Assembly (NCBI GenBank): GCA_036873135.1
Contig: JAPTYO010000023.1
Span: 601,635 to 665,634 of the forward strand
Source of the DNA: Clarkia xantiana subsp. parviflora
Taxonomy: Eukaryota; Streptophyta; Magnoliopsida; Myrtales; Onagraceae
DNA: 64,000 nucleotides
Direction of reading: 5' to 3'
In this document: positions 33,329 through 44,290 of the stretch, one piece after another
Position numbering within the stretch: the first letter of the stretch is position 1
How the letters are laid out: each line of letters opens with the position of its first letter
Notes under the pieces: generated by a model
The model's database searches: none
Told to the model about the DNA's origin: nothing
What the model saw: only the letters and a program-made list of their open reading frames with translations
Program-made: the position numbers and the translations under genes

Positions 33329-34712
33329 TCAACAATACAAAATACTATGGGTGGACATATCATAGTCACTCTGCCAAACAGGAGGCTTAACATGCCTTCC
33401 AGACTTTGTAACAACCTGCAAGGGTGGAATAGGGACAGAGGCAGGCTCACCATTAGAGTCTTGAGATTGCTCATCATTTGGATCATGTTTGTCCTGAATA
33501 TCCTCATTTATAGAACTAAGAGTCTCAGATAAGTCATGTGTATGATCACTATCATCATGGACTTCCAATGGTATGATGTCATCCTCAGAATTTGGTTGCT
33601 CTAAGAAAATTGGTACATGTTTGGACCTCTGAGACTCAAAAGGGAAAATATGCTCATAAAACTTCACATCTCTACTTACAAAAAATTTCTTTGTTTTCAA
33701 ATTATAAAGTCTATATCCTTTCTGAGTCTCTGAGTACCCAAAGAAAACACAGGGGATACCCTTAGGAGCAAAATTATCAGAGGCCAACAATTTTTTTAGC
33801 AAAGCAATAGCATCCAAAAACCCTGAGGTGACTAAATCCAGGTTTCTTATTAATTAGTGAGGATCTCAACAGGACATTTACCATTCAAAACAGGGGTGGG
33901 GAGCAAATTGATCAAGTAGCAAGAGGTAATCACACAGTGGCCCCAAAAAGGATCAGGAATAGATGCTTGCAATTTTAAAGCTCTTGCAATTTCCAAAATG
34001 TGTATATGCTTTCTTTCTACCCTAGCATTCTGCTGAGGGGTGCAGGAGCAACTGCTCTGGTGAATAACCCCTTTGTTCTCAAATAAGGCTTTCATGTGAT
34101 CATTGAAAAACTCTCAACCATTATCAGTTCTCTTGATTTTGATTTTAAATTGAGTGGAGATCATATTCATGAAATTCATTATGAGAACAACCACATCAGA
34201 TTTGAATTGAATTATAAAAAATAAAATAAAATAAAATAAAAAAACCCAAGTAGCCCTTGAGTAATCATCAACAATGGTCAAAAAATATTTTTTATTATCA
34301 TTTGTGGCAACATGGTAGGGTCCCCAAACATCAGCATGAACCAGATCAAATGCAGACTCTGCTATTGAATCAGACAAAGGGAAAGGCAAACTAGTGATCT
34401 TAGCTAAAGAACAGACACTACAATCATGAATGCTAACATCCTTATTCCTGAAACAAGCTAATTCATCAATTTGCTGTAAAGCACTAATGGAAGCATGTTC
34501 AAATCTTCTATGCCAAAGGGAAACATTATCAACGTTTTTACTGACAAGAGCAACATGTCTTGTTCCTATACAATCTGATTTCAAGAGATACAATCCCACT
34601 TCAGCTTTACCACTCAGCAAGACCTTCCAATTTGAGAGGTCCTGAATGATAACAAAATTTGGATAAAAAAACCGCACAACGGTTAGAAATGGAAATGAGA
34701 TTGAACTTAAAA
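33329..34712 (-). pseudogene. Outer Copia pol, integrase region, frameshifted
   Basis: Three frame segments cover the integrase: 34114-34712 (WHRRFEHASISALQQIDELA zinc-binding region with CSVCSLAK, then LVHADVWGPYH with the first catalytic Asp, and TIVDDYSRATWVFL), 33850-34095 (SCTPQQNARVERKHIHILE, where the usual NG before the catalytic Glu is NA), and 33329-33817 (FFGYSETQKGYRLYN, the post-integrase linker). A low-complexity AATAAAATAA insertion near 34210 lies between the first and second catalytic residues. The right edge is the insertion site of the nested element. Confidence 0.85.
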
Positions 34713-34717
34713 TCAGG

Positions 34718-34831
34718 ACTTACAATTTAGAGAGCTCTTATTCCTCGACACCTCTAGGGTTGAGCAGAGACTTATATATATAGTGTAGATCCTTATCCTT
34801 AATGATAGCAATAATATCTCTATCTCTAACA
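34718..34831 (-). repeat. 3' LTR of the nested Copia (114 bp)
   Basis: Runs from ACTTACAATTTAGAGAGC to ATCTCTAACA on the plus strand, with no difference seen from 38623-38736. It holds a TATATATATAG run that could act as the TATA box. 114 bp is very short for a Copia LTR. Confidence 0.95.
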
Positions 34832-34838
34832 CTCCCCC

Positions 34839-37800
34839 TCAAGCTGGAGCATACATATCATGTGTACCAAGCTTGCTACAAATATACTGACTCCGAGAGC
34901 CACCAAGGGCTTTAGTGAGAATATCAGCTAGTTGATTACTAGAACTAACAGATTCGGTGGCAATTATCTTGGAGACGATCTTCTCGCGGATAAAGTGGCA
35001 GTCGACTTCTATATGTTTGGTTCTCTCATGGAAGACTGGATTTGAGGCTATGTGTAGAGCTGCTTGGTTGTCACAATAAAGTTTCATTGGTTTATTATCT
35101 CCAATCCTCAACTCTTGAAGAAGTTGTTTGACCCAAAGAAGCTCACACGTACCAACTGCCATGGCCCTATACTCTGCTTCAGCACTAGAACGAGCAACAA
35201 CGTTCTGTTTCTTACTTTTCCACGATATTAGATTTCCTCCGAGAAAGACACAATAACCAGACGTAGACCTTCTGTCTACTGGACAACCTGCCCAATCAGC
35301 ATCAGTGTAAGCCACCACTTCAGTGTTTCCTTTATCTTTATATATCAACCCTTGACCTGGAGCCTTCTTGACATATCGAAGTATTCGCATCACCGCTTGC
35401 CAGTGTTCAACACATGGAGATTGCATGAATTGGCTGACCACCCCTACTGCAGACGAGATGTCTGGTCTAGTGATAGTGAGATAGACCAATTTGCCCACCA
35501 ATCTTCTATATCTTTCAGGGTTATCAAATAACTCTCCCTGATTCGGAAGTAGTTTACTATTCGGATCCATGGGACTATCAACAGGTCTACAATCCAACAT
35601 GCCCGTTTCTTCAAGAATATCTAGTGCATACTTCCTTTGAGAAATGCAAATATCATTCGTTGATTGAGCAACTTCAATTCCAAGGAAATATTTAAGACTT
35701 CCTAAATCTTTGGTCTGGAAGTGACTGAATAAGTGCGTCTTCAGCTGTTTAATCTTCTCATGATCGCTCCCAGTAATAATAATGTCATCGACATAGACGA
35801 TTAGATACACGCAGAGACCAGAGGAAGAGTGTGAGTAGAAGACAGAATGGTCAGTTTCACTCCGACTCATCCCAAATTTCTGAATAACAGAGCTGAATTT
35901 TCCAAACCAGGCCCGTGGTGATTGCTTGAGTCCATATAAAGAGCGATGCAGCTTACAAACAAGTCCTGACTCCCCCTGAGCAACAAATCCAGGTGGTTGC
36001 TCCATATAAATCTCTTCTTCAAGCTCTCCATGAAGGAATGCGTTTTTAATATCTAACTGATGCAACGGCCAATGCTGGATAGCTGCAATAGAGAGAAGTA
36101 ACCGTACAGAAGGAATCTTTGCTACGGGAGAAAACGTATCCCCATAATCTAGACCATAAACTTGAGTATAGCCTTTGGCCACAAGACGTGCTTTAAGGCG
36201 GTCAATTTGACCATCAGCTCCAACTTTGATAGCAAACACCCATCTACAACCAACAGTTTTCTTTTCCGGCGGCAATCGGACCAAATCCCATGTACCACTT
36301 TGCTCCAATGCCTGCATCTCGTCAATCATGGCTTGCTTCCATCCGGGATGAGCAAGCGCCTCACGAACAGTTTTGGGAATAGTAACGGAAGATAATGATG
36401 AAACAAAAGCAAAGTGGGATGGAGAAAGCCGATGAAAACTCAAAAAGTTATAAATAGGATGAGTGTTACGAGTGGATCTACTTCCCTTTCGAAGGGCAAT
36501 GGGCAACTCTTCGGATGAGTCAGGCTTGTCTGTAGTCGGTTCAGACACTCGAGATGGAGTAGGAACTGTAGAAGTCTCTATTGCAGTAGACTGTCTCTGT
36601 CGACGTTGATATTGAAGAAGAGGCGGTGGATCAACCGATGAAGATGGAACTTCTATCACAACGGAAGGAGATTGTGGAGCCTCTGACACAAGTGGAGGAG
36701 AGGGACGCATTTCTGACACAATCGGAGATGGAGTTTGTATCGGAAATGATGGTGGACTCATGATAGGAAGTGATAACACATCCAGTGTAGATGATGACTC
36801 AGCTATGGAAAGAGAGAAATATGACGTGTCTTCAAAGAATGTGACATCCGCGGACATATAGTATCGGTTCTTGATTGGAGAATAACAACGATATCCTTTC
36901 TGCAACCTGGAATATCCTAAAAAAACGCACTTGATGGCACGTGCAGCAAGTTTGTCAAGTCCTGGAGAAAGATCATGAACATAGCAGGTAGAGCCAAATA
37001 CACGGGGGTTCACATGAAATAATGGTTCCTTGGGAAACATAATAGAGTATGGAACTTTATTACCAAGGGAAGACGAAGGCATTCTGTTTATCAAATGACA
37101 AGCTGTTAAAACAGCATCACCCCAATAACGGACTGGCACATTTTTATGGAGCAATAATGTGCGTGCAGTATCAATCAGATGCCTGTTTTTTCGTTCGGCA
37201 ATACCATTTTGTTGCGGTGTATGAGGACATGTGGACTGATGTAGAATTCCATGTTGACTCAGAAATGATGAAAACGTTCCCGAGAAATATTCTCTTGCAT
37301 TATCACTGCGAAGAATTTTGACTTTTTTACCAAACTGTGTCTGAATTTCAGCAAAAAAAGACTGGAATATAGGAAATAGCTCGGAACGTTCTTTCATTAA
37401 ATATATCCAAGTGCAGCGGGAGAATTCATCAATGAAAGTGACGAAGTACTTATACCCAGCATGGGTAGGTACACGACTAGGACCCCAAATATCAGAATGT
37501 ATAACAGAAAAAGGAGAATTGACCCTGGTTTCACCATGACTTCCGAAGCTAGATCGAATATGTTTCCCGAGTTGACATGATTCACATTGTAGTGTTTTGA
37601 GCTTATCCAGTTTGGGAACCATTTGCTGAAGTTTGGACAAACTGGGATGACCAAGACGATCGTGAAGAAGGTTTGGAGACTCTGCAGCACAAATAATTGA
37701 GGATGACTTAAGGTAGTAAAGTCCTCCTGATTCATATCCCACCGCAATTGTTCTTCCGGTACTAAGTTCACGTATAACAAGTGAGTCTTTACTGAAGGTT

Positions 37801-38123
37801 ATTGAACAATTGAATGAACGTACCAGTTTGCTGACAGAGATGAGGTTGAAAGGGCAACCAGGGATGTATAAAACAGACTCCAAGGATAGAGAAGACATTG
37901 GTGAGACTTTACCAATTCCCTTGGGAGCAACTCTAGAGCCATTTGCAAGAGTAATTTGATGACTAGAGTTTAATGGAGATATAGAGTCAAAAGAGGAAAG
38001 GTTACCCGTTATGTGGTCTGAAGCACCTGAATCAATAATCCATAGATTTTGAGTATTACCAGACTGAGAGATGCAAGCGGTAGAACTAGTAGTTGCGAAT
38101 GCTTGAAGTTGTGCTCCCTGCAT
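34839..38123 (-). CDS. Copia pol polyprotein, intact, 1094 aa
   Basis: One uninterrupted frame with the full Copia order. The protease has [13 protein letters not shown] (Asp31). The GAG-pre-integrase zinc site has His154, His159, Cys180 and Cys183. The integrase core has Asp211, Asp274 and Glu310 (a D-x35-E spacing). After a Ser/Pro-rich linker (about 440-540), the reverse transcriptase has Asp691 in [11 protein letters not shown] and the YVDD box at 777-780. RNase H has [20 protein letters not shown] from 941 and [20 protein letters not shown] with Asp1018. The frame starts directly upstream of the protease, so no capsid or nucleocapsid is encoded. All catalytic residues I can check are present, so the enzymes could be active if expressed; particle formation would need Gag from another element. 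The Met at 38123 may not be the natural start if a missing gag once preceded it. Confidence 0.95.
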   Translation of the reverse strand: MQGAQLQAFATTSSTACISQSGNTQNLWIIDSGASDHITGNLSSFDSISPLNSSHQITLANGSRVAPKGIGKVSPMSSLSLESVLYIPGCPFNLISVSKLVRSFNCSITFSKDSLVIRELSTGRTIAVGYESGGLYYLKSSSIICAAESPNLLHDRLGHPSLSKLQQMVPKLDKLKTLQCESCQLGKHIRSSFGSHGETRVNSPFSVIHSDIWGPSRVPTHAGYKYFVTFIDEFSRCTWIYLMKERSELFPIFQSFFAEIQTQFGKKVKILRSDNAREYFSGTFSSFLSQHGILHQSTCPHTPQQNGIAERKNRHLIDTARTLLLHKNVPVRYWGDAVLTACHLINRMPSSSLGNKVPYSIMFPKEPLFHVNPRVFGSTCYVHDLSPGLDKLAARAIKCVFLGYSRLQKGYRCYSPIKNRYYMSADVTFFEDTSYFSLSIAESSSTLDVLSLPIMSPPSFPIQTPSPIVSEMRPSPPLVSEAPQSPSVVIEVPSSSVDPPPLLQYQRRQRQSTAIETSTVPTPSRVSEPTTDKPDSSEELPIALRKGSRSTRNTHPIYNFLSFHRLSPSHFAFVSSLSSVTIPKTVREALAHPGWKQAMIDEMQALEQSGTWDLVRLPPEKKTVGCRWVFAIKVGADGQIDRLKARLVAKGYTQVYGLDYGDTFSPVAKIPSVRLLLSIAAIQHWPLHQLDIKNAFLHGELEEEIYMEQPPGFVAQGESGLVCKLHRSLYGLKQSPRAWFGKFSSVIQKFGMSRSETDHSVFYSHSSSGLCVYLIVYVDDIIITGSDHEKIKQLKTHLFSHFQTKDLGSLKYFLGIEVAQSTNDICISQRKYALDILEETGMLDCRPVDSPMDPNSKLLPNQGELFDNPERYRRLVGKLVYLTITRPDISSAVGVVSQFMQSPCVEHWQAVMRILRYVKKAPGQGLIYKDKGNTEVVAYTDADWAGCPVDRRSTSGYCVFLGGNLISWKSKKQNVVARSSAEAEYRAMAVGTCELLWVKQLLQELRIGDNKPMKLYCDNQAALHIASNPVFHERTKHIEVDCHFIREKIVSKIIATESVSSSNQLADILTKALGGSRSQYICSKLGTHDMYAPA

Positions 38124-38607
38124 TTAATTTGTCTAAAGATCACAAGTCAGGACTTGATGTTGAGAGAGAGGGAATTCTGAATGCTGGTGGGTTCATTCAA
38201 GTTGGCCGAGTCAATGGAAGTTTAAACCGCTGAGCTCTCTGAAGATGAATTCCTTGCTGTAGCTTGTGATGGGATATGGGCAGCAGCGGCGCGTGAGGCG
38301 GAATACGGCAAAACGTACTGGAATAGGCTATAGATCTGTTCTATAGGCTCGTACCTCCTTGTCCTTGAGTTCTCAAGAGATAGGAATCTAAGTCTGGTTG
38401 ATGAACAGCGCCGGGCGGCCAGAGCGTGATTAACAGCTCCGGCAGTGGATTAACAGAAGCGATGACCGGCTGCTTCTGAGATGATTATTGATGCCAATTT
38501 CGAAATACAAACCCTAAATCTGAATGGGTCTGTCTGAAACTTGGAGAAAAATTTGGTGTGACGGCAATAAGCAAAACTGAGAAACTAGGGTTTGAGTGGC
38601 CTAGAAT
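38124..38607 (-). other. Leader of the nested Copia, no gag
   Basis: No frame longer than about 60 codons and no gag or CCHC motif on the minus strand. It contains GC-rich pieces (GGCAGCAGCGGCGCG near 38280) and a few in-phase stops. It is either a natural short leader of a gag-less family or the scar of a gag deletion. Confidence 0.6.
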
Positions 38608-38622
38608 CTCGCTCTGATACCA

Positions 38623-38736
38623 ACTTACAATTTAGAGAGCTCTTATTCCTCGACACCTCTAGGGTTGAGCAGAGACTTATATATATAGTGTAGATCCTTA
38701 TCCTTAATGATAGCAATAATATCTCTATCTCTAACA
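38623..38736 (-). repeat. 5' LTR of the nested Copia (114 bp)
   Basis: Abuts the primer binding site at 38622 with no spacer. Identical by eye to 34718-34831, which points to a recent insertion. Confidence 0.95.
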
Positions 38737-38741
38737 TCAGG

Positions 38742-39140
38742 TATACATAGGACATTATGCAGAACATATTTTCCAGAAATGCTAAGATCTCCTAAGTATC
38801 AACAGAAACATGAGTTCCATTTGGAAGTTGAACCTTAGAATTCCAAGCATTTCTAACATTATGTAAAAGACTTCTATCATGAGTCATATGGTTGGATGCT
38901 CATGTATCTAAAATCCAATGATCATGCTTATTAATACAAGTATTGAAGAAAGTTATACCTTCAGCATTCACATGGCCGTCTGTGGAAGTAGTAGCAGTAG
39001 AGGGAGCACCTCCACCACTGCCTAACATCTGCATAAGTCTATCAAATTGTTCACTGGCGATAGTGATACTACCTTGCACAGAAGAACTCACAAGATTAGC
39101 ACTGTTAGCAACAAAACCATCAGCCATATCACCAGAGGAA
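38742..39140 (-). pseudogene. Outer Copia protease region with nonsense mutation
   Basis: The frame reads DHWILDT, then a stop at 38900-38902, then ASNHMTH: the catalytic DTGA has become DT-stop-A, most simply a GGA to TGA change. The reading continues NAWNSKVQLPNGTHVSV toward the insertion of the nested element, where YIP joins FKFNLIS across it. Confidence 0.85.
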
Positions 39141-40155
39141 AGGAAGTTAGTGCCTCATTTTCCACTGTTTACCTTTCCTCTCATAAAATCTCTGTACTTA
39201 AAGCAATTATCTCTGCAGTGTCCCATTTTCTTGCAATAGTCACAACCTTTAGAGTAACATCTTTCCATTGTGTGACCCTTCTTATGGCAGTAGTCACATT
39301 CTGAATTGAGGTTTATCTTAGGTTTATCAAGATTAGGGACAACAGCAGAGAAAGGGGTCTGATTAGCAGCAATGGTAGTGGAAATATCCCTCTGACTCTC
39401 CTCTTGTACTAACATGTTATAGGCTTGATTCAGAGAGGGCAGAGGGGACCAGAGAAGTAAGCTACTGCGAACATTTGAAAATTCTCGTTTAATCCCATAA
39501 GAAATTGGAAAAGACGCTCATTATCCTTGTGCTGAATATGCTTTTGGAAAAGATCATCATCAATGTGAGGTAAAGCGCAAGCTGTATCATATTCAGTCCA
39601 CAGGTTTCTGAACCTTTTGTAAAAAAAAAAAATATGGAATCCAATCCTTGTCTAGCAGTAGCTATTTCTCGGTGTAATTGATAGATTCTAGATCCACTGA
39701 TCTTATCAAAACGTTCTTTCAATTCCTTCCAAGCCAGAAAAGCACTGTCAGAGTACATGATACCAACATCAAGATCCTTCGAAATAGAGTTTAAAATCCA
39801 GCCAAGAACTACGATGTTGCAAGTATCCCAAACTTCTTGCAATTGAGAATCGAAGATTCGCGTTTACATGTACCAGTGATAAAACCTAGCTTGGTTTTTC
39901 CTTCAAAAACATTTGCATGGCACGGCTCCACATCGGATAATCCTCAGTACCAGTAAGATGATGCGAAATAACAGATTGACCGGGATTATCTGATGAATGG
40001 AGGTAAAGAGGGTGATGTGCCACAATAGACGCGATAGGATCAGATTTCTTTACCTCATTACTGAGATCAGTGATCTCAGTTACCTCAGGTTGTTTGTCGG
40101 AACCACCAACGTCATCGATCGGAGTTTTGCCATCGCCTTCCATCGTCGGACACAA
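39141..40155 (-). pseudogene. Outer Copia gag, frameshifted
   Basis: Starts MCPTMEGDGKTPIDDVGG at 40155. LHSSDNPGQSVISHHLTGTE and YPMWSRAMQMFLKEK match the N-terminal gag part of plant Copia. A frameshift near 39890 separates this from TKLGFITGTCKREIF onward (39489-39880). A second lies at the A-run near 39620, and a third before 39480. Two CCHC zinc knuckles close it: CDYCHKKGHTMERC and CDYCKKMGHCRDNC (39200-39320). It would have bound element RNA; it is now non-functional. Confidence 0.85.
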
Positions 40156-40320
40156 GGAATCAAAGAACTTCCGGAGAAAGTTGAATCGTCAATAAATCAA
40201 TGAACGATTCGCCGTACTTCACCGGAAATACGAAGCATCACGAGGTAGGAAGCGTTGCAGAAGAGATCGGATAAGGTGAGGATCACTTAGAGAATGAGGA
40301 AGCTAAAGGATCAAGATCAG

Positions 40321-40336
40321 AATGGTTCTGATACCA
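40321..40336 (-). other. Primer binding site of the outer Copia
   Basis: TGGTATCAGAACCATT on the minus strand, directly inside the 5' LTR end. It differs by one base from the standard TGGTATCAGAGC initiator-Met complement, consistent with decay. Confidence 0.85.
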
Positions 40337-40718
40337 TCATAAAATTGACATGGATGAATCTAGCATGAAACCCTAGAAACGGAATGGAACGAAGCAGAGA
40401 AGAGAAACAGACGCATAGCACTTGTGGTTCATCGGGCCAAATTCCTTCAAGTGGCCAGTCCTCACCTATTTAACACTAAAGGAAACCCAAGATGTGAATC
40501 TCAGTTTAACCCCACAGTTTTTACATATGAAGGAATTTACCCACAAACAAAGATAAAACAACAAATAGAACTGAAACAAGTTCCACGTAACAACACATAA
40601 ATCCTCAATAAAAGGAAACTAAATAAGCTGTAAAAAAAAAACACTCCAAGCTCCAGCTCAATATGCAATAAGGTCCCTCGGAATCTTCAGGATTGCAAAT
40701 AGACCCCCATTCTTCACA
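40337..40718 (-). repeat. 5' LTR of the outer Copia
   Basis: 382 bp; pairs with 31962-32342 and is followed by the target duplication AAATA at 40719-40723. Confidence 0.93.
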
Positions 40719-40739
40719 AAATAATCGAGTTCAGAGCGT

Positions 40740-41735
40740 TAAACTTCAGGCTAACGTCGACATCTACAAATAAGACTAGTCGTCAAAACTAAATCCTACG
40801 ACTTGATAAAATCAGTCGTCGCCTACAAAGAAGATTAGTCATCAAAACTAACTCTTGGACGACCTGAAGAAATTAGTCGCCAATATTTACAAATGAGATT
40901 ACTCATAAAAACTAACTCCTTCGACTTGATAAAATCAGTCGTCGACATCTACAAATGAGATTAGTCATCAAAACTTAACTTCTACGACTTGATAAAATCA
41001 ATCGTCGCATACAAATGAGATTAGTCTTCAAAACTAACTACTAGATGACCTGAGGAAATCAATCATCAACATCTACAAATGAGATTAATCATCAAACTAA
41101 CTCATACGACTTGATAAAATCACTTGTCGGCTTGTCACCTACAAGGGAGATTAGTCATCAAAACTAACTCCTAGACGACGTTAACATTTACAAAGAATTT
41201 AGTCATCAAAACTAACTCTTACGACTTGATAAAATCAGTTGTCGCTTACGAATGAGATTAATTTTGAAAACTAACTCCTAAATGACCTGAAGAAACCAGT
41301 CTTCAACATTTACAAAGGATATTAGCCATCAAAATTAACTCCTATGAGCTGAAGGAATTTGTCGTCGGTATCTATAAAGGAGATTAGTCATTAAAACTAA
41401 CTCCTACGACCTGAAGAAATCAGTCGTCAACATCTAAAAAGGAGATTAGTCAACTCACCTGAAGAAACCGGTCGCCGAAATCTACAAAGGAGATTAGTCA
41501 TTAAAACTAACTCCTACGACCTGAAGAAATCAGTCGTCGACACCCTAAACAAATTTGTCGTCGACAACTACAAATGAGTAGTCATCAAAACTGACTCCTT
41601 CAACCTGAAGAAATCAGTTGTCTACATCTATAAAGCAGTTTAGTCGTCAAAACTAACTCCCACGACCCGAAGAAATCAGTTGTCGACATCTACAAAGAAA
41701 TTTAGTCATCAAAACTAACTCCTGCTACCTGAAGA
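40740..41735. repeat. Minisatellite, about 60-65 bp unit, about 16 copies
   Basis: Degenerate repeats of ATTAGTCATCAAAACTAACT, CCTACGACCTGAAGAAATCA and GTCGTCGACATCTACAAA at spacings of roughly 59-65 bp. Units vary between ACTTGATAAAATCAGTCGTC and ACCTGAAGAAATCAGTCGTC types. The only open frames are short. It begins about 20 bp after the outer Copia and ends near the 3' side of the first gene. Confidence 0.88.
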
Positions 41736-42163
41736 AATTGAAAATACTCAAACTGATCCATGATTGAGAATGTGATGATCTGGGTTCCATTCAAATCAGC
41801 TCACCAATCACCCAGACCACTAAACTTTTATAACTACCTTCATCTCAAGCACATAATTTGAGATGTTTAGTTTGAGAACAACAAAACAGACTTTAACACT
41901 GAACTTTACTTAATAATAATAATAATAATTACATATTGAAATCAAAATTATACCAATATTCTACCCTAGTGCAAAAGTATGATTATCTGTTCAAAATGCC
42001 ACAGTTCCCTTATCTGAGAATCACTGTTAGAAACCACATCAACATCCAAATCTTTGTTGTCAACAACTCCTCCCATGGTAAATCAATCTCAAACAGAGTC
42101 AGTCAGGTAAATCATATCCCAACATTTAGCAGCGCCGGAAAACCGTCGCTAAAAGTACGATCA
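41736..42163 (-). other. 3' flank of the pseudokinase gene
   Basis: AT-rich with a (TAA)n run at 41908-41931. Probably includes the 3' untranslated region of the gene ending at 42164. No other gene is visible. Confidence 0.5.
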
Positions 42164-44149
42164 TCACCTCCCGATTTCATCGATCTTCCGGAGAACTTGC
42201 CTTGCAGTGGGTCTTAGAGACGGCGAAGGCGAGCAACAGGCCATTGCCACCTGAAACAACTTAAGCACCTTTTCCTCCACCGTCGCGCTATCCTCTAAAC
42301 CCGACAAAATTCCGGGGTGGAACTGATCCAAGATTCGAGAACCGAGCACCGCGCTCCTCATATAATTCGGCAAAAGAATTTCGTTTTCATCGATCTCTAC
42401 GATCGGCTCCTTCCCCGTGATTAGTTCAAGCAAGATCACGCCGAATCCATACACATCAGTATCGGCATTTGCGTCCTTCATCTTGATGAGCTCTGGAGCT
42501 TTGTAACCTTCGGTTGCCGAAGCTTCGAGCATTTCCTGACCAGCGGTTGCGTTCAACAGTAGGTGTAAACCGTGGTCGGAGATGCACGGGTCGTAGTGGC
42601 GGTCGAAAAATATGTTTTTTGACTTGAGATTGCCATGGATGACGGGTTTCGTCGAACCGGTGTGGAGGTGGTCGAGTCCTCGGGCTAGTCCGATCGAGAT
42701 CTTGTAAATCATGGCCCATTGGTAGGTTTCCGGTGGTCCATCTATCATGAATACAATGCTCCATTGTTAGTTTCAACTTTATACAATGCAAGAATTTGTT
42801 CTCATTGGTAAAAAATGAAGTATGGGCAAATAGTAAAAATGAAATAAAATCAGGAATGAGATTTAGTAAATAAAGCAATGATAATTTGAAGAAATTTTTT
42901 CTCTACAATTAATTGATAATCACTTTATTTATGAAATTATAACTTTTTTTTCACCATGTATGTATATGTAAATTCAAATAGAACCAGAGTTCTTTTTCCA
43001 CATTCAGCTAAAAAAGAATTCAAAGGCAACAAAGAAGTAAATCACTTTCTTTTTTAGGCCTAACTTTTTTCGTGGGGTCCTATGGGTCTTATTAGATGAC
43101 CATTGTATTGTTATCAAAATGTAGAATAAATCATCAAAATGTATTGTTACTCTAAAAATTAAGGTGTTAATCATAAATATTTTTAAATTTACGTGACTTA
43201 GTGATTTTTAAACACTAAATCTAAATTTAAAGAATGAAGCATTAAACTGATTTACATGATTTTGTCTCTAGGGATCGAGAATTGAACACACAATATTTCA
43301 TTGTCACTAAAGTATATTAATTTCTCTTCTTTCTTTTTTTACCATGATAAATCACTTTATTAAAAAAGAAAAGGAAAGTGAGGATATTCTATGGCAAAAT
43401 TAGTTAGTGAAATAATTCTGAAATTTCGACAACTACCCACTTAATCAAATGAACTGAAGAAATCAAATAAATTGTACCCATTATATGAAAAAAAAAAAAA
43501 AAAAAAAAAAAATTGAATAAATTTTCTTTTTTTAATTTGTCTTGTGTTTAAGGAAATTCAGACATCAGATCTAAACATGTTTCATACGACGAAATCGAAA
43601 ATTCAACTGAAAACAAATTAAAACTAACAAACCTCGAATGAAGTCAGCTAGATTCCCACGGCGGTAAAACGGGCAGATGAGGAGCTTCTCCCCTCTCGGC
43701 CCCGCATAGAACCCAAGCAGCGGTACCAGGTTCGGATGTCGGATTCCGCCCAAAAATTCGACAACATCAACAAACACACATCCCTTAACGGCGCAAAGCG
43801 GCCGCAAGAACCTCAAAAGCCTGACGGCGGAGCTCCCCTGCAGCACCGCCCTGTAAATCGTGCCGTAATTCGATTTTCCGATCACCTCCCCCGGCGCATC
43901 GAGAATGTCGCCGATCGTCAAGTCCTCTCCGCCTTTGAAAATGAACAGATCCTCCGCCCCTGGCTCCTTCCGCTCCGCCTCCTCGTGGATTTTCCGGTCG
44001 GGATCTCCGGTGGCGACATCCTCGGCGTGCGGTCGGGTTCTCCGGCGGAAGAAGAGGAGGAGAGCGAGGAATAGGGCGGCGGCGAAGAGAGAAGTGGTTA
44101 GTGCGAGGAAGAGTGGGAGGATGTGCGTCATCCGATCCGAGGTCAACAA
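42164..44149 (-). CDS. Membrane-anchored receptor-like pseudokinase, two exons, 364 aa
   Basis: Exons 43633-44149 and 42164-42741, GT-AG intron of 891 bp, phase 1, joined within DFIRDGPPETYQW. Residues 8-34 form one hydrophobic segment (ILPLFLALTTSLFAAALFLA) followed by FFRRRTR, a signal anchor with a cytosolic kinase fold from about 79. The glycine loop reads GKSNYGTIY, but the ATP-binding Lys is replaced (VRLLRFL), the HRD Asp is Asn (HGN, 208-210) and DFG is DHG (228-230). APEL is kept. It is therefore probably catalytically dead and works as a scaffold or allosteric partner at a membrane, as known for plant inactive receptor-like kinases. No leucine-rich repeats or other ectodomain precede the anchor. 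A second Met at 44131 could be the start. The nearest families are the inactive LRR-type kinases such as TMKL1, but orthology is not claimed. Confidence 0.85.
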
Positions 44150-44290
44150 TGGCAGGACAGTAGTACGCTGGAACTAGGAAACAGAACCCGAGGTTTCGAT
44201 TAGCTTGTCTGTCGGAGACTGGAGCTGTAGAGAGAGAGAGAGAGAGTAATGAGCTTGAATGACAGATCTATATCTATCTAATAAGCATTA
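44150..44290 (-). promoter_or_regulatory. 5' leader of the pseudokinase gene with CT repeat
   Basis: A (GA)9 run at 44229-44246, (CT)9 on the coding strand, lies about 80 bp before the start codon. CT-rich tracts are common in plant 5' untranslated regions and core promoters. Confidence 0.5.

Larger units (their letters stand above)
34718..38736 (-). mobile_element. Young nested Copia element with intact pol but no gag (4019 bp)
   Basis: Two 114-bp LTRs (34718-34831 and 38623-38736) that I read as identical, an exact 5-bp target duplication TCAGG (34713-34717 and 38737-38741), primer site TGGTATCAGAGCGAG at 38608-38622 (minus) immediately inside the LTR, and tract CCAGCTTGAGGGGGAG before the 3' LTR at 34832-34847. 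The LTR starts TGTTAGAG and ends TTGTAAGT in element orientation, a non-canonical 3' end. The only gene is pol (34839-38123). The 480 bases between primer site and pol hold no gag. It sits between YIP and FKFNLISIS of the outer element's protease region. Confidence 0.95.
31962..40718 (-). mobile_element. Copia LTR retrotransposon, decayed, carrying a nested Copia
   Basis: Flanked by an exact 5-bp target duplication AAATA (31957-31961 and 40719-40723). LTRs of 381 bp (31962-32342) and 382 bp (40337-40718) differ at several bases. The primer site TGGTATCAGAACCATT (40321-40336, minus) is the initiator-Met tRNA type usual in Copia. The tract GGATTGAGGGGGAG precedes the 3' LTR at 32343-32356. The LTR starts TGTGAAG and ends TTTTATGA, so its ends are TG...GA rather than TG...CA. 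Coding order on the minus strand is gag, protease, integrase, reverse transcriptase remnant, RNase H, all broken. A second Copia interrupts it at 34718-38736. Confidence 0.93.

Noticed and set aside
36162..37321. Plus-strand frames within the nested Copia pol region
   Set aside because: Antisense shadows of the intact pol ORF.
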